A stretch of DNA of 64,000 nt, taken from positions 186,001 to 250,000 of the forward strand of contig JAEYGZ010000039.1 of assembly GCA_023409535.1 (NCBI GenBank). The letters are read 5' to 3'. The position numbers and the translations under genes are program-made. This document shows, piece by piece, positions 1 to 8,962 of the stretch. The notes under the pieces were generated by a model that saw nothing but the letters and a program-made list of their open reading frames with translations, ran no database searches and was not told where the DNA came from. Source of the DNA: Bacillota bacterium. Its GTDB lineage: Bacteria; Bacillota; Clostridia; Lachnospirales; Lachnospiraceae. The number at the start of each line of letters is the position of its first letter. Within the stretch, counting starts at the first letter, position 1.

Positions 1-1
1 G

Positions 2-559
2 TCATTTATCCGGCCGGATGGATCTTCTGATCATATCGTTGAATTTGATCCCTTTCATGGAGGCATCGTTAAGACCTATGGCGGACAAGGCTATGGAGAG
101 GGTTCTTCCTGGACAAGGGGACAATCATGGGCGCTCTATGGATTTGTGATGAGCTATATACATACTGGTAAAGTTGCTTATTTAGACACAGCAAAAAAAG
201 TAGCACATTATTTTATTTCAAATATACCGGAAAGCGGTTTGATCCCTGTGGATTTCAGACAACCGAAAGAACCAGCTTGGGAGGATTCTGCCGCAGCTGC
301 CATTGCTGCATGCGGGCTGATTGAGATCGCAAAGAAGGTAAACGAACCGGAAAAGGATTTGTACTTAGCTGCAGCGGTGCGTCTATTGAAAGCACTCGAT
401 GAAAAAAGAACGGATTGGAGTGGAGAAAATGATGGTATATTAACCCACTGTTCCGTGGCATATCATTCTAATCAGCACCATTTGTCACTAATTTATGGGG
501 ATTACTTCTTTATGGAAGCCATCTTTAAATTAAAAGGTAAAGATCTTTATATTTGGTAA
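2..559 (+). CDS. Unsaturated glucuronyl/rhamnogalacturonyl hydrolase, GH88/GH105 family (3' part)
   Basis: The reading frame is open from base 2, so the gene is cut by the window edge and only about the C-terminal 185 residues remain. It should remove the 4,5-unsaturated uronic acid from oligosaccharides made by polysaccharide lyases, probably in the cytoplasm. The visible part has the run GGQGYGEGSSWTRGQSWA followed by an alpha-helical barrel tail ending in YGDYFFMEAIFKLKGKDLYIW. It matches almost block for block the complete GH88-like protein at 52546-53691 (GGQGYEEGSSWTRGQAWA, YGDYFYMEAMLRL). It lies 5' of rhaA, which fits rhamnogalacturonan breakdown. The catalytic aspartates lie in the missing part. 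The internal ATG at 146 is not the true start. Confidence 0.88.
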   Translation, partial: SFIRPDGSSDHIVEFDPFHGGIVKTYGGQGYGEGSSWTRGQSWALYGFVMSYIHTGKVAYLDTAKKVAHYFISNIPESGLIPVDFRQPKEPAWEDSAAAAIAACGLIEIAKKVNEPEKDLYLAAAVRLLKALDEKRTDWSGENDGILTHCSVAYHSNQHHLSLIYGDYFFMEAIFKLKGKDLYIW

Positions 560-636
560 AAGGAGTATCAAAGATTTTTGCCAATCAATAGTCTGATGAG
601 CAAATGAGATCATCAAACGAGAAATGGAGGATTAAT

Positions 637-1893
637 ATGTCAAAAGTAAATAGGATGTATGAAATTGCCAAAGAGAAATACGCAGCACTTGGTGTTGACA
701 CGGATTTAGCGCTTAAGCTTCTTCAAATAATTGAGATTTCGGTTCAATGCTGGCAAGGCGATGATCTGATTGGGTTTGAAGAAAGCAACAAGCAATTATC
801 CGGTGGAATAATGGCCACAGGTAACTATATTGGACGGGCCAGAAACGCTGATGAATTAAGAAGAGATTGTTTAAAGGCGTTTTCATTAACGCCCGGCAAA
901 AAACGTCTCAATTTGCATGCTATATATTTAGAAACAAATGGTAAACAAGTGGAACGTGATGAAATAATTCCGGAACATTTTGAAGGATGGATGCAATGGG
1001 CGAAAGCCAACAACTTGTCCCTGGATTTTAACACCACCATGTTCTCCCATCCAAAAGCGGATGGCTACACGATTGGCAGCTATGATAAATCTATAAGGGA
1101 TTTTTGGATAGAACATGGAAAGCGCTGCAGAGAAATTGGGGCGGAAATGGGGAGGCGGCAAGGTAACCCATGCTTAATTAACCATTGGTTCATTGATGGG
1201 TGTAAAGAAGCGCCTGTTGACAGATACCAAAGACGCCGGATGTTTATGGAAAGTATGGACCAAGTGATTTCTAAAAAAATATCGAAGGATTTGTTATTAG
1301 ACTGTATCGAAAGCAAACTGTTCGGGATTGGGCTCGAAAGTTTTACTGCCGGCTCGGCAGAGATGTGTTTGGGCTATGCAATCACAAGAGATCTTGTTTT
1401 GACTTATGATATGGGACACTTTCATCCTACAGAAAGCATAGCGGATAAGATATCATCAACACTTTTGTATGTTGATAAGATTATGCTTCACACGAGCAGG
1501 GGTGTTCGATGGGATAGTGATCATATCGTTATTCAAAATGATGAGGTGATTTCATTGATGCAAGAAATCGTCAGGGCAGATGCGCTGGATAAAATATTCT
1601 TCGGACTGGATTTCTTTGACGCGAGTATAAATCGTGTAGCAGCATGGATCATTGGTATACGGGCAACGCAGAAAGCATTATTAACGGCGCTGTTGGAACC
1701 AAAGCAAATGTTGATAGAAAAAGAGAGAGCAGGCGACACAACTTCCCGGCTTGCCATCGTAGAAGAATGCAAAAACATGCCAATCAATGCTGTGTGGGAT
1801 TATTATTGTGAAATAAACAATGTACCTGCGGGAATTGCTTGGCTTGATGAAGTTAAAGATTATGAAAACAGAGTACAATCTCTGCGTAGTTAA
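637..1893 (+). CDS. rhaA: L-rhamnose isomerase
   Basis: Converts L-rhamnose to L-rhamnulose in the cytoplasm, the first step of rhamnose catabolism. The protein has 418 residues, the usual RhaA length. Family motifs are visible: GLESFTAGSAEMCLGYA, LTYDMGHFHPTESIADK and MLHTSRGVRWDSDH, which contain the metal-ligand Glu, Asp and His residues. The frame is open from ATG 604, but ATG 637 follows a GGAGG at 626-630 and gives the normal N-terminus MSKVNRMYEIAKEKY, so 637 is preferred. It lies 78 bases after the GH88 gene and 78 bases before a TIM-barrel isomerase, consistent with one sugar operon. No rhamnulokinase or aldolase is seen here. Confidence 0.95.
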   Translation: MSKVNRMYEIAKEKYAALGVDTDLALKLLQIIEISVQCWQGDDLIGFEESNKQLSGGIMATGNYIGRARNADELRRDCLKAFSLTPGKKRLNLHAIYLETNGKQVERDEIIPEHFEGWMQWAKANNLSLDFNTTMFSHPKADGYTIGSYDKSIRDFWIEHGKRCREIGAEMGRRQGNPCLINHWFIDGCKEAPVDRYQRRRMFMESMDQVISKKISKDLLLDCIESKLFGIGLESFTAGSAEMCLGYAITRDLVLTYDMGHFHPTESIADKISSTLLYVDKIMLHTSRGVRWDSDHIVIQNDEVISLMQEIVRADALDKIFFGLDFFDASINRVAAWIIGIRATQKALLTALLEPKQMLIEKERAGDTTSRLAIVEECKNMPINAVWDYYCEINNVPAGIAWLDEVKDYENRVQSLRS

Positions 1894-1971
1894 GACAAAT
1901 TTCATCGCAAAAAGGGGTCATCTAACAATTCTGAAGCACCCGGAATATATAAAAGTAAGGAGCGCCAAATT

Positions 1972-2916
1972 ATGGTCAAACAAAATTTTGAAATAAAAAC
2001 TGAAAAAATAAGAATTGCATTTGAAGAGCTTAAAAAGAAGAATCCTGAAAAACTAGTAAAAAGGTTGAATCTCTCTTGGAGTAATTGGGGTTTTGGGATT
2101 GAAACACTGGAGGAAACGGCAGTTCGCTTGAATAAAGCAGGTATAAAGTATATTGAACTCCATGGAAATCATTATGGAGATGACCTGGGCTATCAGGCTG
2201 ATGAAACGTTAAAAGTTCTTGACAAATATGATATCAGAGTTGCCGGTGTATGTGGTATGTTTGGTAAGGATAATGATCTTTCAAGCAATAGAGCGATACA
2301 AAGACAAGAAGCAATTAGTTATTTAAAGAGGACGATTCCATTTACGGCAGCAGTAAGAGGCTCTTATATTTTGGTGGTTCCCGGTGCGGTCGGAAGGCCG
2401 GATGCATATGACAATACAGAATTTGAAAGAAGTGTGGAGACCTTAAGAAGTACGGCAGACTTATTTGTTAAACATAATATTAGGGCGGCGATTGAACCTA
2501 TTCGCGCAGCTGAAGTAAGTTTTATCCATACTTTTGAAGAAGCAAAGAAGTACATCGCTGCAGTAAATCATCCGGGCATACAACATATAAACGGAGATTT
2601 ATACCACATGCAGGTTGGAGAAGCACACATAGGAGAAGCTTTGATGGATGCCGGTGAGATGCTGATTAATTTGCATATAGCAGATAGCAATCGGTGTGCT
2701 TTGGGAGATGGTTCCATTGATTTGGATACGATCATTAGGTCACTTTATTTAATCGGATATAACACAGAGGGCAGATATATAACACCTGAGCCGCTGGGTC
2801 CCGGAGGAGCGCCATACCCTGCAATGTATGGTAAGCCTGATAAAGCTTTTCTGGACAAAATGGTCCTGCAAACTGCCGGGTATTTTAGACAAAGAGAAGA
2901 AATTCTCCTTGGATGA
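1972..2916 (+). CDS. Sugar phosphate isomerase/epimerase-like TIM-barrel protein
   Basis: A 314-residue protein of the xylose-isomerase-like TIM-barrel superfamily (AP endonuclease 2 fold), which includes tagatose/psicose 3-epimerases and hexulose isomerases. Supporting segments are the early strand GIKYIELHGNHYGDD, a central AAIEPIRAAEVSF with the expected metal-ligand Glu, NGDLYHMQVGE, the late LINLHIADSNRCALGDGSID and the terminal TPEPLGPGG. These Glu/Asp/His positions suit a divalent metal site. A GGAG lies upstream of ATG 1972. Between rhaA and a GH2 glycosidase it probably acts on a ketose derived from pectin, but the exact substrate cannot be read from the sequence. Confidence 0.8.
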   Translation: MVKQNFEIKTEKIRIAFEELKKKNPEKLVKRLNLSWSNWGFGIETLEETAVRLNKAGIKYIELHGNHYGDDLGYQADETLKVLDKYDIRVAGVCGMFGKDNDLSSNRAIQRQEAISYLKRTIPFTAAVRGSYILVVPGAVGRPDAYDNTEFERSVETLRSTADLFVKHNIRAAIEPIRAAEVSFIHTFEEAKKYIAAVNHPGIQHINGDLYHMQVGEAHIGEALMDAGEMLINLHIADSNRCALGDGSIDLDTIIRSLYLIGYNTEGRYITPEPLGPGGAPYPAMYGKPDKAFLDKMVLQTAGYFRQREEILLG

Positions 2917-3031
2917 ACTGCATGAAACTTAAAATCATATAGGCGTACTTACCCATTTAAAGCTTAATGAACAACGATATTAAGTGTGAAGTAAACCACT
3001 TGATTTTATAAGAAAACGGAGATGGGAACCT

Positions 3032-5026
3032 ATGAAACGGATGGAACAGATCTTAGACGGAACTTGGAAGTTTCTGATTGACCCGAAAAATGTTGGAGAA
3101 CAAGAAGAATGGTATGGGCAGGGGATGCCGGAAGCGAAAAATGTGCATATTCCGCATACTTGGAATGTTGAGCCTAAGACGGTTGATTATCGTGGTATAG
3201 CATGGTACAAATATGAATTTGAAGGGAAAGAAGAATGGAATCAAAAACGCATTTGTTTTCAATTTAACGGAGTTTACCGTGATGCGAAATTTTGGCTGAA
3301 CGGAAAGCAGCTTGGAAGCCATCTGTCATCCGGATTTACAACATTTATTATTGAGGCGGAAGGTGTGGTTATAGTTAACGGACAAAACAGTCTGGTTATC
3401 CAAGTTGATAATCGTCCATCAAGAGAGGCGCTGCCGTGTGAACGATCCTTCGATTGGGCAGATGATGGCGGTATCATACGAAATGTCAAAATGATTGTGA
3501 CAGAATCCTGTTTCGTTAATTTTACAAAAGTACATGCAATACCCCAAATAGATCGGCTTGGAGAACACATTTTTACATCTGATGCGACCTTTTCCATGGA
3601 TGTATCGATATATTCGAAAGTAATTTCACCGAGTAACCTATCCTATAAATTAACGATTTATAAAGGAATTGACGAAAAGAAAGAGCCGGTTGCCAGTGAT
3701 ACACAGAGTTTTTTAACAACCCCTACTGTTTCGTCTACGGTTTCCTTGCTGTTATCCCAGGTCGATCTCTGGCATTTTGATCATCCCCGGTTGTATACGG
3801 CCATATTGAAACTTTACCTTAATGGAGAGGAAACAGATGAGGTAGAAACAAGGTTTGGTTTTCGGGTATTTCAAATCGAAGGCAGCAAATTTGTTTTCAA
3901 CGGAGAATATGTGCGTTTGTGCGGAACCGAATGGATGCCTGGTTCCCATCCATTGTATGGAAATGCGGAACAGGTAGAGATTATAGAAAAAACGCTGTTG
4001 CAATTAAAAGAGACAAACTGTGTCCTAACACGTTTTCACTGGCAGCAAGATGATGCACTTTATGATTGGTGTGATAAGCATGGAATGCTTGTACAGGAAG
4101 AAATTCCACATTGGGGGATAGTTGATGAGTTTGACCCTGAGAAACTATTTTCTATTTCCAAACAGCAGATTGATGAAATGATTGCTTCCCATTACAATCA
4201 TCCCTCAATCATTATGTGGGGAATTGGAAATGAATTAAATGGGCAGGACTCCATAACGCAATCTTTTTTACAAAAGCTGAAAGAATACGTTAAACACATA
4301 GACAGAATACGACCGGTGAATTACGTGACAAATACGATATATGAAAATCCTGCCAACGATGCAGCAAGGGTTGGTGATGTGATTATGATAAATGATTATA
4401 TAGGAACCTGGCATGGTGATTTGAACCTGCAGGAAGAATTGGAGAAGATTAGAACACAAAATCAGGAACGTGCCATCATCATAGCTGAGTTTGGTCTGTG
4501 CGAGCCGGCATTTACGGGTGGGGATAGGAAAAGAAGTAAGATCTTTACGGAAAAAATGGATTTATATCGTCGTTTTCCGGAAATTGCAGGAACGATAAAT
4601 TTTTGTCTGAATGATTACCGGACGCAAATGGGAGAAGACGGAAAATACCAGTTTCGAAGACGGGTACATGGTTCTACAGACCTATTTGGGGAAACAAAGC
4701 CATCTTATTTCGTGGTGCAGGAATATTGTGCACCTGTTACGATGGAAATCTATCCAAAAGACATTGGCGAAATAGATCGTTTGTATGGATTAGAGACAGA
4801 AGAGGAAATAGGGTTTACCATTTCATTATATGTTAAAGATACGTTGCCAAGTTACACAATTTCTGGTTATAGACTTGTGTCATTTGCACAGGAAGAGAAG
4901 ATACATAATATTTCTATTCCGCACCTGGCTCCTGGAAAGCAATGGAAAGTAGACGTATCAAGCATGACCGATCAAATACAGATTCAACGCTGGGATGGAG
5001 CGGTGGTATTGAATAAATATCTTTGA
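3032..5026 (+). CDS. Glycoside hydrolase family 2 (beta-galactosidase/beta-glucuronidase-like)
   Basis: A retaining exo-glycosidase of 664 residues with the GH2 order: sugar-binding jelly roll (about 1-165, with HIPHTWNVEPKTVDYRGIAWYKYEF), immunoglobulin-like domain (about 170-275) and TIM barrel (about 280-590), then a short beta-rich tail. The acid/base is Glu401 in WGIGNELNGQ and the nucleophile is Glu486 in IIIAEFGLCEP. There is no signal peptide, so it is likely cytoplasmic and trims imported oligosaccharides. It is shorter than LacZ and close to GH2 beta-glucuronidase size. It is the last gene of the rhamnose/pectin cluster, and an IS remnant follows within about 130 bases. Galactoside or glucuronide specificity is unresolved. 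Confidence 0.88.
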   Translation: MKRMEQILDGTWKFLIDPKNVGEQEEWYGQGMPEAKNVHIPHTWNVEPKTVDYRGIAWYKYEFEGKEEWNQKRICFQFNGVYRDAKFWLNGKQLGSHLSSGFTTFIIEAEGVVIVNGQNSLVIQVDNRPSREALPCERSFDWADDGGIIRNVKMIVTESCFVNFTKVHAIPQIDRLGEHIFTSDATFSMDVSIYSKVISPSNLSYKLTIYKGIDEKKEPVASDTQSFLTTPTVSSTVSLLLSQVDLWHFDHPRLYTAILKLYLNGEETDEVETRFGFRVFQIEGSKFVFNGEYVRLCGTEWMPGSHPLYGNAEQVEIIEKTLLQLKETNCVLTRFHWQQDDALYDWCDKHGMLVQEEIPHWGIVDEFDPEKLFSISKQQIDEMIASHYNHPSIIMWGIGNELNGQDSITQSFLQKLKEYVKHIDRIRPVNYVTNTIYENPANDAARVGDVIMINDYIGTWHGDLNLQEELEKIRTQNQERAIIIAEFGLCEPAFTGGDRKRSKIFTEKMDLYRRFPEIAGTINFCLNDYRTQMGEDGKYQFRRRVHGSTDLFGETKPSYFVVQEYCAPVTMEIYPKDIGEIDRLYGLETEEEIGFTISLYVKDTLPSYTISGYRLVSFAQEEKIHNISIPHLAPGKQWKVDVSSMTDQIQIQRWDGAVVLNKYL

Positions 5027-5157
5027 TTACTACTATAAGAAAGTTAAAATATAGCCTAGCCAGGCAATGGTCTCAAGAGCGATGAAGATTACACATCTTG
5101 CTGGAGCAGATCAAGAAAGATACAAAAACTATTTAGACTAAACAGGGAGTATCAAAT

Positions 5158-5485
5158 GCCCTTAGAGATTTTAATAATAAATCTTTTCAAAAAAGAGAAG
5201 GAAGCCGTTTTACCATTTTTACAGAGGAAATAAAGTCTGCATAATCTTCCTGCTATTCCATACGAGATTGCACGATGGACGTACAGTCATAAGGTCAATC
5301 TCAACTGCCATGTTGTATTTGAGAAAAACAATTATTCTTACCCATATGCCTATATAGGCAAAGAGGTTGATATTTCCGCCAATCAAGATAAAATTTATCT
5401 TGAGAATAAATCCGCTTCTGCGAAACCGGTAAAGGAAACCGGAGGATACATCAGAGGAGCTGCTTATTACGGAGGTGGAAAATAA
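5158..5485 (+). pseudogene. IS21-family transposase (istA) remnant
   Basis: Two pieces of an IstA C-terminal region lie in different frames. The first, from 5158, reads ALRDFNNKSFQKREGSRFTIF and stops at TAA 5242. The second, from 5243, reads LPAIPYEIARWTYSHKVNLNCHVVFEKNNYSYPYAYIGKEVD, then jumps to a tail ending IRGAAYYGGGK with TAA at 5483-5485. The FQKREGSR and NCHVVFEKN blocks are typical of IS21 transposases. The switch at about 5242 is a frameshift, and the abrupt join after KEVD suggests an internal deletion. The N-terminal HTH, DDE core and a recognisable istB are absent, so the element is dead. It marks past insertion at the 3' edge of the sugar cluster. Confidence 0.75.
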
Positions 5486-5521
5486 TGATCAATGATGAGA
5501 TCGTATTGTACATAATGCAGT

Positions 5522-6451
5522 ATGGGTCGATACTGGGTAGAAACCAAAGAGCATAAAGAAAATCTTCCTTTGCCAATTTTTATGATAATGCGCAAAATTG
5601 AGATTGTAAGCATGTATGATTCGTGTTTTGCGCTGGTAGACATCACAAAGGAACAGGATCTTTCTACCAATGCTATGAGAAAACAACGTGTGCAATATGA
5701 GGAAGTTTTGAAAATGCCTGTTGCATATATAATGGAGATAACCAGTGTTGGCATGCAAAACGCAATGGTAAATAACGGAATTTCATTTGTTGATTTCCCG
5801 GGGAATGTTTTTTTGCCTTTTCTTGGAATTGTTTTGCAGGATGTACATCGGAAGCAAAGCGTCAAAGCAGACAAAATGATGCCGGCAACACAAATGGTAT
5901 TCTTAGAACTTTTGTATCAAACTAATGATGAAGGATTCTTGAAGAGTGAAGTTGCAACAAGATTGAATCTCACAAAAACCTCAATTACCAGAGCAACTGC
6001 CCAACTTGAAAGCATGGGACTAATACTGCAAAATAAATCCGGAAAAGAAGTTACGATTGTGAGAAACTATTCTAGAAAAGAATATTATAAAAAAGCAAGA
6101 GAATACTTGATTAATCCGGTTCAGAAGGTAATTGAAGTGGAGTGGGAGGATAGGCTTTCAGAAGCATACAAAGCAGGGGAGAGTGCTCTCAGTCTGGATT
6201 CCAGTCTGAATCCGCCAAGGATAGAAAAGTTTGCAATATATAAAGGAGCAGAACCAGTAGATCAGCTTGTCAAGATGGATATTCGTTTTGCGGATAGAGA
6301 GAAGTGTGCAAAGCTGCAGTTGTGGAAATATGATCCAACCTATTTTGCAAGGAATGGCAAGGTGGATCCTGTGTCACTTGCATGTTCTTTAAAAGATGTG
6401 AAGGATGAAAGAATAGAAATGTGCATAGATGAATTGTTGGAGGACTTGTAA
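5522..6451 (+). CDS. Winged-helix (MarR/AbiEi-like) transcriptional regulator, possibly frameshifted at the N-terminus
   Basis: A 309-residue cytoplasmic protein. Residues about 55-105 contain MPVAYIMEITSVGMQNAMVNNGISFVDFPGN, resembling the segment before the winged helix in AbiEi-type antitoxin regulators. Residues about 120-185 form a MarR-like winged helix (FLKSEVATRLNLTKTSITRATAQLESMGLI). The C-terminal third is an unrecognised domain. ATG 5522 has no good ribosome binding site. A better start is ATG 5485 after GGAGGTGG (5471-5478), in another frame that reads MINDEIVLYIMQYGSILGRNQRA and stops at 5554. A single frameshift near 5540 would join the two, so the gene may be damaged. It sits between an IS remnant and a decayed AbiE locus. 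Confidence 0.6.
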   Translation: MGRYWVETKEHKENLPLPIFMIMRKIEIVSMYDSCFALVDITKEQDLSTNAMRKQRVQYEEVLKMPVAYIMEITSVGMQNAMVNNGISFVDFPGNVFLPFLGIVLQDVHRKQSVKADKMMPATQMVFLELLYQTNDEGFLKSEVATRLNLTKTSITRATAQLESMGLILQNKSGKEVTIVRNYSRKEYYKKAREYLINPVQKVIEVEWEDRLSEAYKAGESALSLDSSLNPPRIEKFAIYKGAEPVDQLVKMDIRFADREKCAKLQLWKYDPTYFARNGKVDPVSLACSLKDVKDERIEMCIDELLEDL

Positions 6452-6597
6452 TGGTAACCTTATTCTCTGAAAATTAGGTTATAATATAATGGATCAGGAT
6501 GTAAAAGTCATAAAATAATCATGGAGCATGTTAAAATGGTAGAAAATCTAAAAAATATTGAAAATCTTGAGGAATAGCTTAAAATTTAAAGTGATAG

Positions 6598-6641
6598 ACA
6601 CTTCGTTACTAGTAGAAATACCGCGGCGAGGTGTTTTTTTA
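6598..6641 (+). terminator. Rho-independent terminator after the MarR/AbiEi-like regulator
   Basis: The stem ACACTTCG (6598-6605) pairs with CGAGGTGT (6627-6634), including one T-G pair, and is followed by a seven-base T run. The rest of 6452-6856 is very AT-rich, with no gene or convincing ORF. Confidence 0.65.
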
Positions 6642-6856
6642 CATAAAAGTAAATATAAGCAATAGAAATTTTCCAGAAGTGAATATTCGAGGTTGTTAGC
6701 CAAGAACAGATTTCTGAGACTAAATTTATTACACATAGAATACGTGATTGGTCATATGGCTAAGAGATGTTCTGACAAATGCGGATTATCATATATATAA
6801 GTTTAAAAAAATAATAAAAAAGTCTTAATACAACCTAAAATACACTAAAATTAAAC

Positions 6857-6923
6857 TTGCAATAATTCTAAATTCTGTTATAATAGTTTATAAATAGAGG
6901 AAAACAGTTTATATATGAACTAT
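6857..6923 (+). promoter_or_regulatory. Promoter and inverted-repeat operator of the abiE locus
   Basis: TTGCAA (6857-6862) and TATAAT (6879-6884) are 16 bases apart, and a TG before the -10 adds an extended element. Overlapping and following the -10 is an inverted repeat, ATAGTTTATA (6883-6892) with TATGAACTAT (6914-6923), matching in 9 of 10 positions. AbiEi antitoxins of known systems repress their own promoter through inverted repeats, so this is the expected operator; the binding is inferred. Confidence 0.6.
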
Positions 6924-6942
6924 AATTGATGGAAAGTAAACA

Positions 6943-7716
6943 GTGAATGCTATGAATCTATATTTTGAATTAATGCAAATACCAATATTTACAATGGAAG
7001 ATGTTTGTAAGTATTATGATAAAATTGAAAGTGCACGTTCGGCAGTTAAGCGTCTCATAAAGCAAGGAACAGTAATTAAAATACGAAATAATATGTATAC
7101 CTGTATCAGTGGAGAGACCGGAGCACCTATTGCCAATCGATTTCAAATTGCCAGTTGTATCACACCAACATCATATGTTTCATATCATACAGCAATGGAG
7201 TATTATGGTGTGGATGATCAGGTTTACTATGATGTATATGTTTCTTCAGAGACAAAGTTCCAAACATTTGATTTTTATGGCTATACATATCAATGTATTT
7301 TGGCGAAATGTAAGCAAGGAATTGAATCTGTGAAGTATAGCGGCGGTGTTAAAGTGACGGATAAAGATCGTACATTGGTGGACTGTCTTAAGGATATGGA
7401 TAAAATATCAGGACTAGAAGAAACGATGGCAAACGTCCAGGGACTTCATAATTTACAGGAGGAAAAAATATTACAGTATTTAGAAGAGTATAACAATCAA
7501 TTTCTGTATCAGAAGATGGGATTTCTGCTATGGAGCATAAGGACACAACTTGGTTTGTCAGATGCTTTTTTTGAAGTATGTATGAAAAAGATTGGTAAAA
7601 GCAAACGGTATTTAACCAAGGATGCTAGTGATGTGGTATATAATAACGTTTGGAAAATAGTTGCGCCAAAAAACATCACCTATATAAAGAACGGAGAGAA
7701 TATTATAAATGATTGA
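6943..7716 (+). CDS. abiEi: AbiEi-type antitoxin, transcriptional regulator of a type IV toxin-antitoxin pair
   Basis: A 257-residue protein of the AbiEi family (predicted regulators of viral defence). The N-terminus is a winged helix (FTMEDVCKYYDKIESARSAVKRLIKQGTVIKIRNNMYT). The following domain has the family segments TSYVSYHTAMEYYGV and VKVTDKDRTLVDCLKDMDKISGLEE. In type IV systems this protein represses its own operon and counters the nucleotidyltransferase toxin without stable binding. GTG 6943 is the first start; ATG 6952 three codons later is also possible. Its 3' end overlaps the toxin frame by eight bases, the usual AbiE coupling. Because the toxin is broken, the antitoxin now stands alone. 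Its base composition is more AT-rich than the genes after 8500. Confidence 0.85.
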   Translation: MNAMNLYFELMQIPIFTMEDVCKYYDKIESARSAVKRLIKQGTVIKIRNNMYTCISGETGAPIANRFQIASCITPTSYVSYHTAMEYYGVDDQVYYDVYVSSETKFQTFDFYGYTYQCILAKCKQGIESVKYSGGVKVTDKDRTLVDCLKDMDKISGLEETMANVQGLHNLQEEKILQYLEEYNNQFLYQKMGFLLWSIRTQLGLSDAFFEVCMKKIGKSKRYLTKDASDVVYNNVWKIVAPKNITYIKNGENIIND

Positions 7717-8066
7717 ATATAATAAAGCACAAATCGGACGTATTGCAATTAAGAACGGCTTTGTCCGAGATACATTTGAAAAGGTACTTCGATTAAAGGA
7801 AATATTGAAATTCATCAATGAACATGAATATCTGAGAGAACATATTTTACTAAAAGGTGGAACAGCAATTAACATGACGGTATTTAATCTCCCGAGACTT
7901 TCGGTTGATATAGATATGGATTTCGTACCAAGCTCCTGATGAAATGGAATATATGAATGCATTCGAAAATAAAGAGTACAAGCCAGAACTTTTATTTGGT
8001 GATGAGAAGATAATTGAACGGGTGAAAGAGCATCCGATGGCAATGTGGAAGATGAAACAAGAATAA
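7709..8066 (+). pseudogene. abiEii: AbiEii nucleotidyltransferase toxin, internally deleted and frameshifted
   Basis: The frame from ATG 7709 gives the N-terminus of an AbiEii/MNT-type nucleotidyltransferase, including ILLKGGTAINMTVFNLPRLSVDIDMDF with the GG...DxD active-site pattern, then stops at 7939. In the next frame, 7935-8066 encodes PDEMEYMNAFENKEYKPELLF...HPMAMWKMKQE, which is like the extreme C-terminus of the same family. The roughly 150-170 residues expected between the two pieces are missing, so one deletion removed the core and broke the frame. Loss of the toxin while its antitoxin stays intact is a common decay path, because the reverse would be lethal. Confidence 0.8.
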
Positions 8067-8323
8067 ATGAAATGGTTAACTTCGAGGATTATTTCAAAGC
8101 ACAGAAAAAAGCAGCAAACAGATACATCTTAATATTTACGACCAACTTACGACAGATTTACGACCATTTATAAAGAGGTGTTGAGAATAATGAATTGGTA
8201 AGACAAACAGAACATGCAAGAAATAAGGAAATGAAGACATATAAAAGGATTTACAGTATCAGGAATGATTTCCCGACCATGAAGAGCATTTGTTAATATA
8301 ATATAAGTTCATAGAATTTTCAC

Positions 8324-8370
8324 AGGGGTGTTGTAAAACTGAGTATGAGGTTTTACAATACTCCTTTGTT
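8324..8370 (+). terminator. Strong terminator hairpin at the end of the accessory region
   Basis: AGGGGTGTTGTAAAAC (8324-8339) pairs with GTTTTACAATACTCCT (8350-8365), with a few G-T pairs and a 10-base loop, and is followed by a T-rich stretch. The 8067-8323 stretch before it has no convincing gene; a short frame reading MVNFEDYFKAQKKAANRY is too small to call. Confidence 0.65.
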
Positions 8371-8433
8371 TATTAGAAAGTGTATCTAAATTTTCCAGAA
8401 CAGAAAAAAATTCTCGATATTGCCCTATGGGTA

Positions 8434-8442
8434 TGGTATAAT
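8434..8442 (+). promoter_or_regulatory. Extended -10 promoter for the membrane protein/cdaA operon
   Basis: TGGTATAAT at 8434-8442 is a perfect extended -10 (TGn plus TATAAT); no good -35 is seen 17 bases upstream. It lies about 100 bases before the first gene of the run that leads into cdaA, cdaR and an HPr gene. Confidence 0.5.
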
Positions 8443-8543
8443 GTACACGAATGGCAGCGAAGCCTGCAGTTACGCCGGATGCGCGGCATTCGAGCTTAAT
8501 CTGCAAATAAAGTAAATGAATTTGTATGGAATTGGAGTCAATT

Positions 8544-8945
8544 ATGCTGAATACAAACAAGGTAAGACTAATGACAAAGCTTGCCCTTTATGAGACAAAA
8601 GAGGGAAAAGAGGACATTCGTCTAAGTAAATATTATAAAACGGATTATGTCAGGTATCAAGTGATTAAATCTATCATATGTGCGACATTCGGCTATATCT
8701 TTCTTCTGCTGTTGGTATTAACTTATAAAGCAGAATATCTTATTGCGAATGCCGTTACATTGGACTATAGAACGCTTGGTATTTATATTCTTGGAATTTA
8801 TGTGATCGTAGCAGCACTTTATGGTCTGGGATCATGGGTTGGATACTCGATCAAGTATGATATATCCCGTAAAAAGCTTTCAAAGTATTATAAACTGCTG
8901 AAGCGTTTGAATAAGGTATACAATGACGAGAACGCCGAGTCATAA
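8544..8945 (+). CDS. Two-helix membrane protein of unknown function
   Basis: A small protein of 133 residues. A charged N-terminal cytoplasmic segment (TKLALYETKEGKEDIRLSKYYKTDY) is followed by two hydrophobic helices (about residues 46-63 and 81-103), then a basic tail (SRKKLSKYYKLLKRLNK). The frame also contains ATG 8526, but GGAG at 8534-8537 sits six bases before ATG 8544, which decides the start. It lies 17 bases upstream of a larger membrane protein that leads into cdaA, suggesting one operon. I do not recognise a family. A role in export or envelope function is only a guess from topology. Confidence 0.7.
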   Translation: MLNTNKVRLMTKLALYETKEGKEDIRLSKYYKTDYVRYQVIKSIICATFGYIFLLLLVLTYKAEYLIANAVTLDYRTLGIYILGIYVIVAALYGLGSWVGYSIKYDISRKKLSKYYKLLKRLNKVYNDENAES

Positions 8946-8962
8946 TTTAGGAGGATTACAAA

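Noticed and set aside
8067..8323. Short frame MVNFEDYFKAQKKAANRY as a gene
   Set aside because: About 34 codons, no convincing ribosome site, in decayed DNA.
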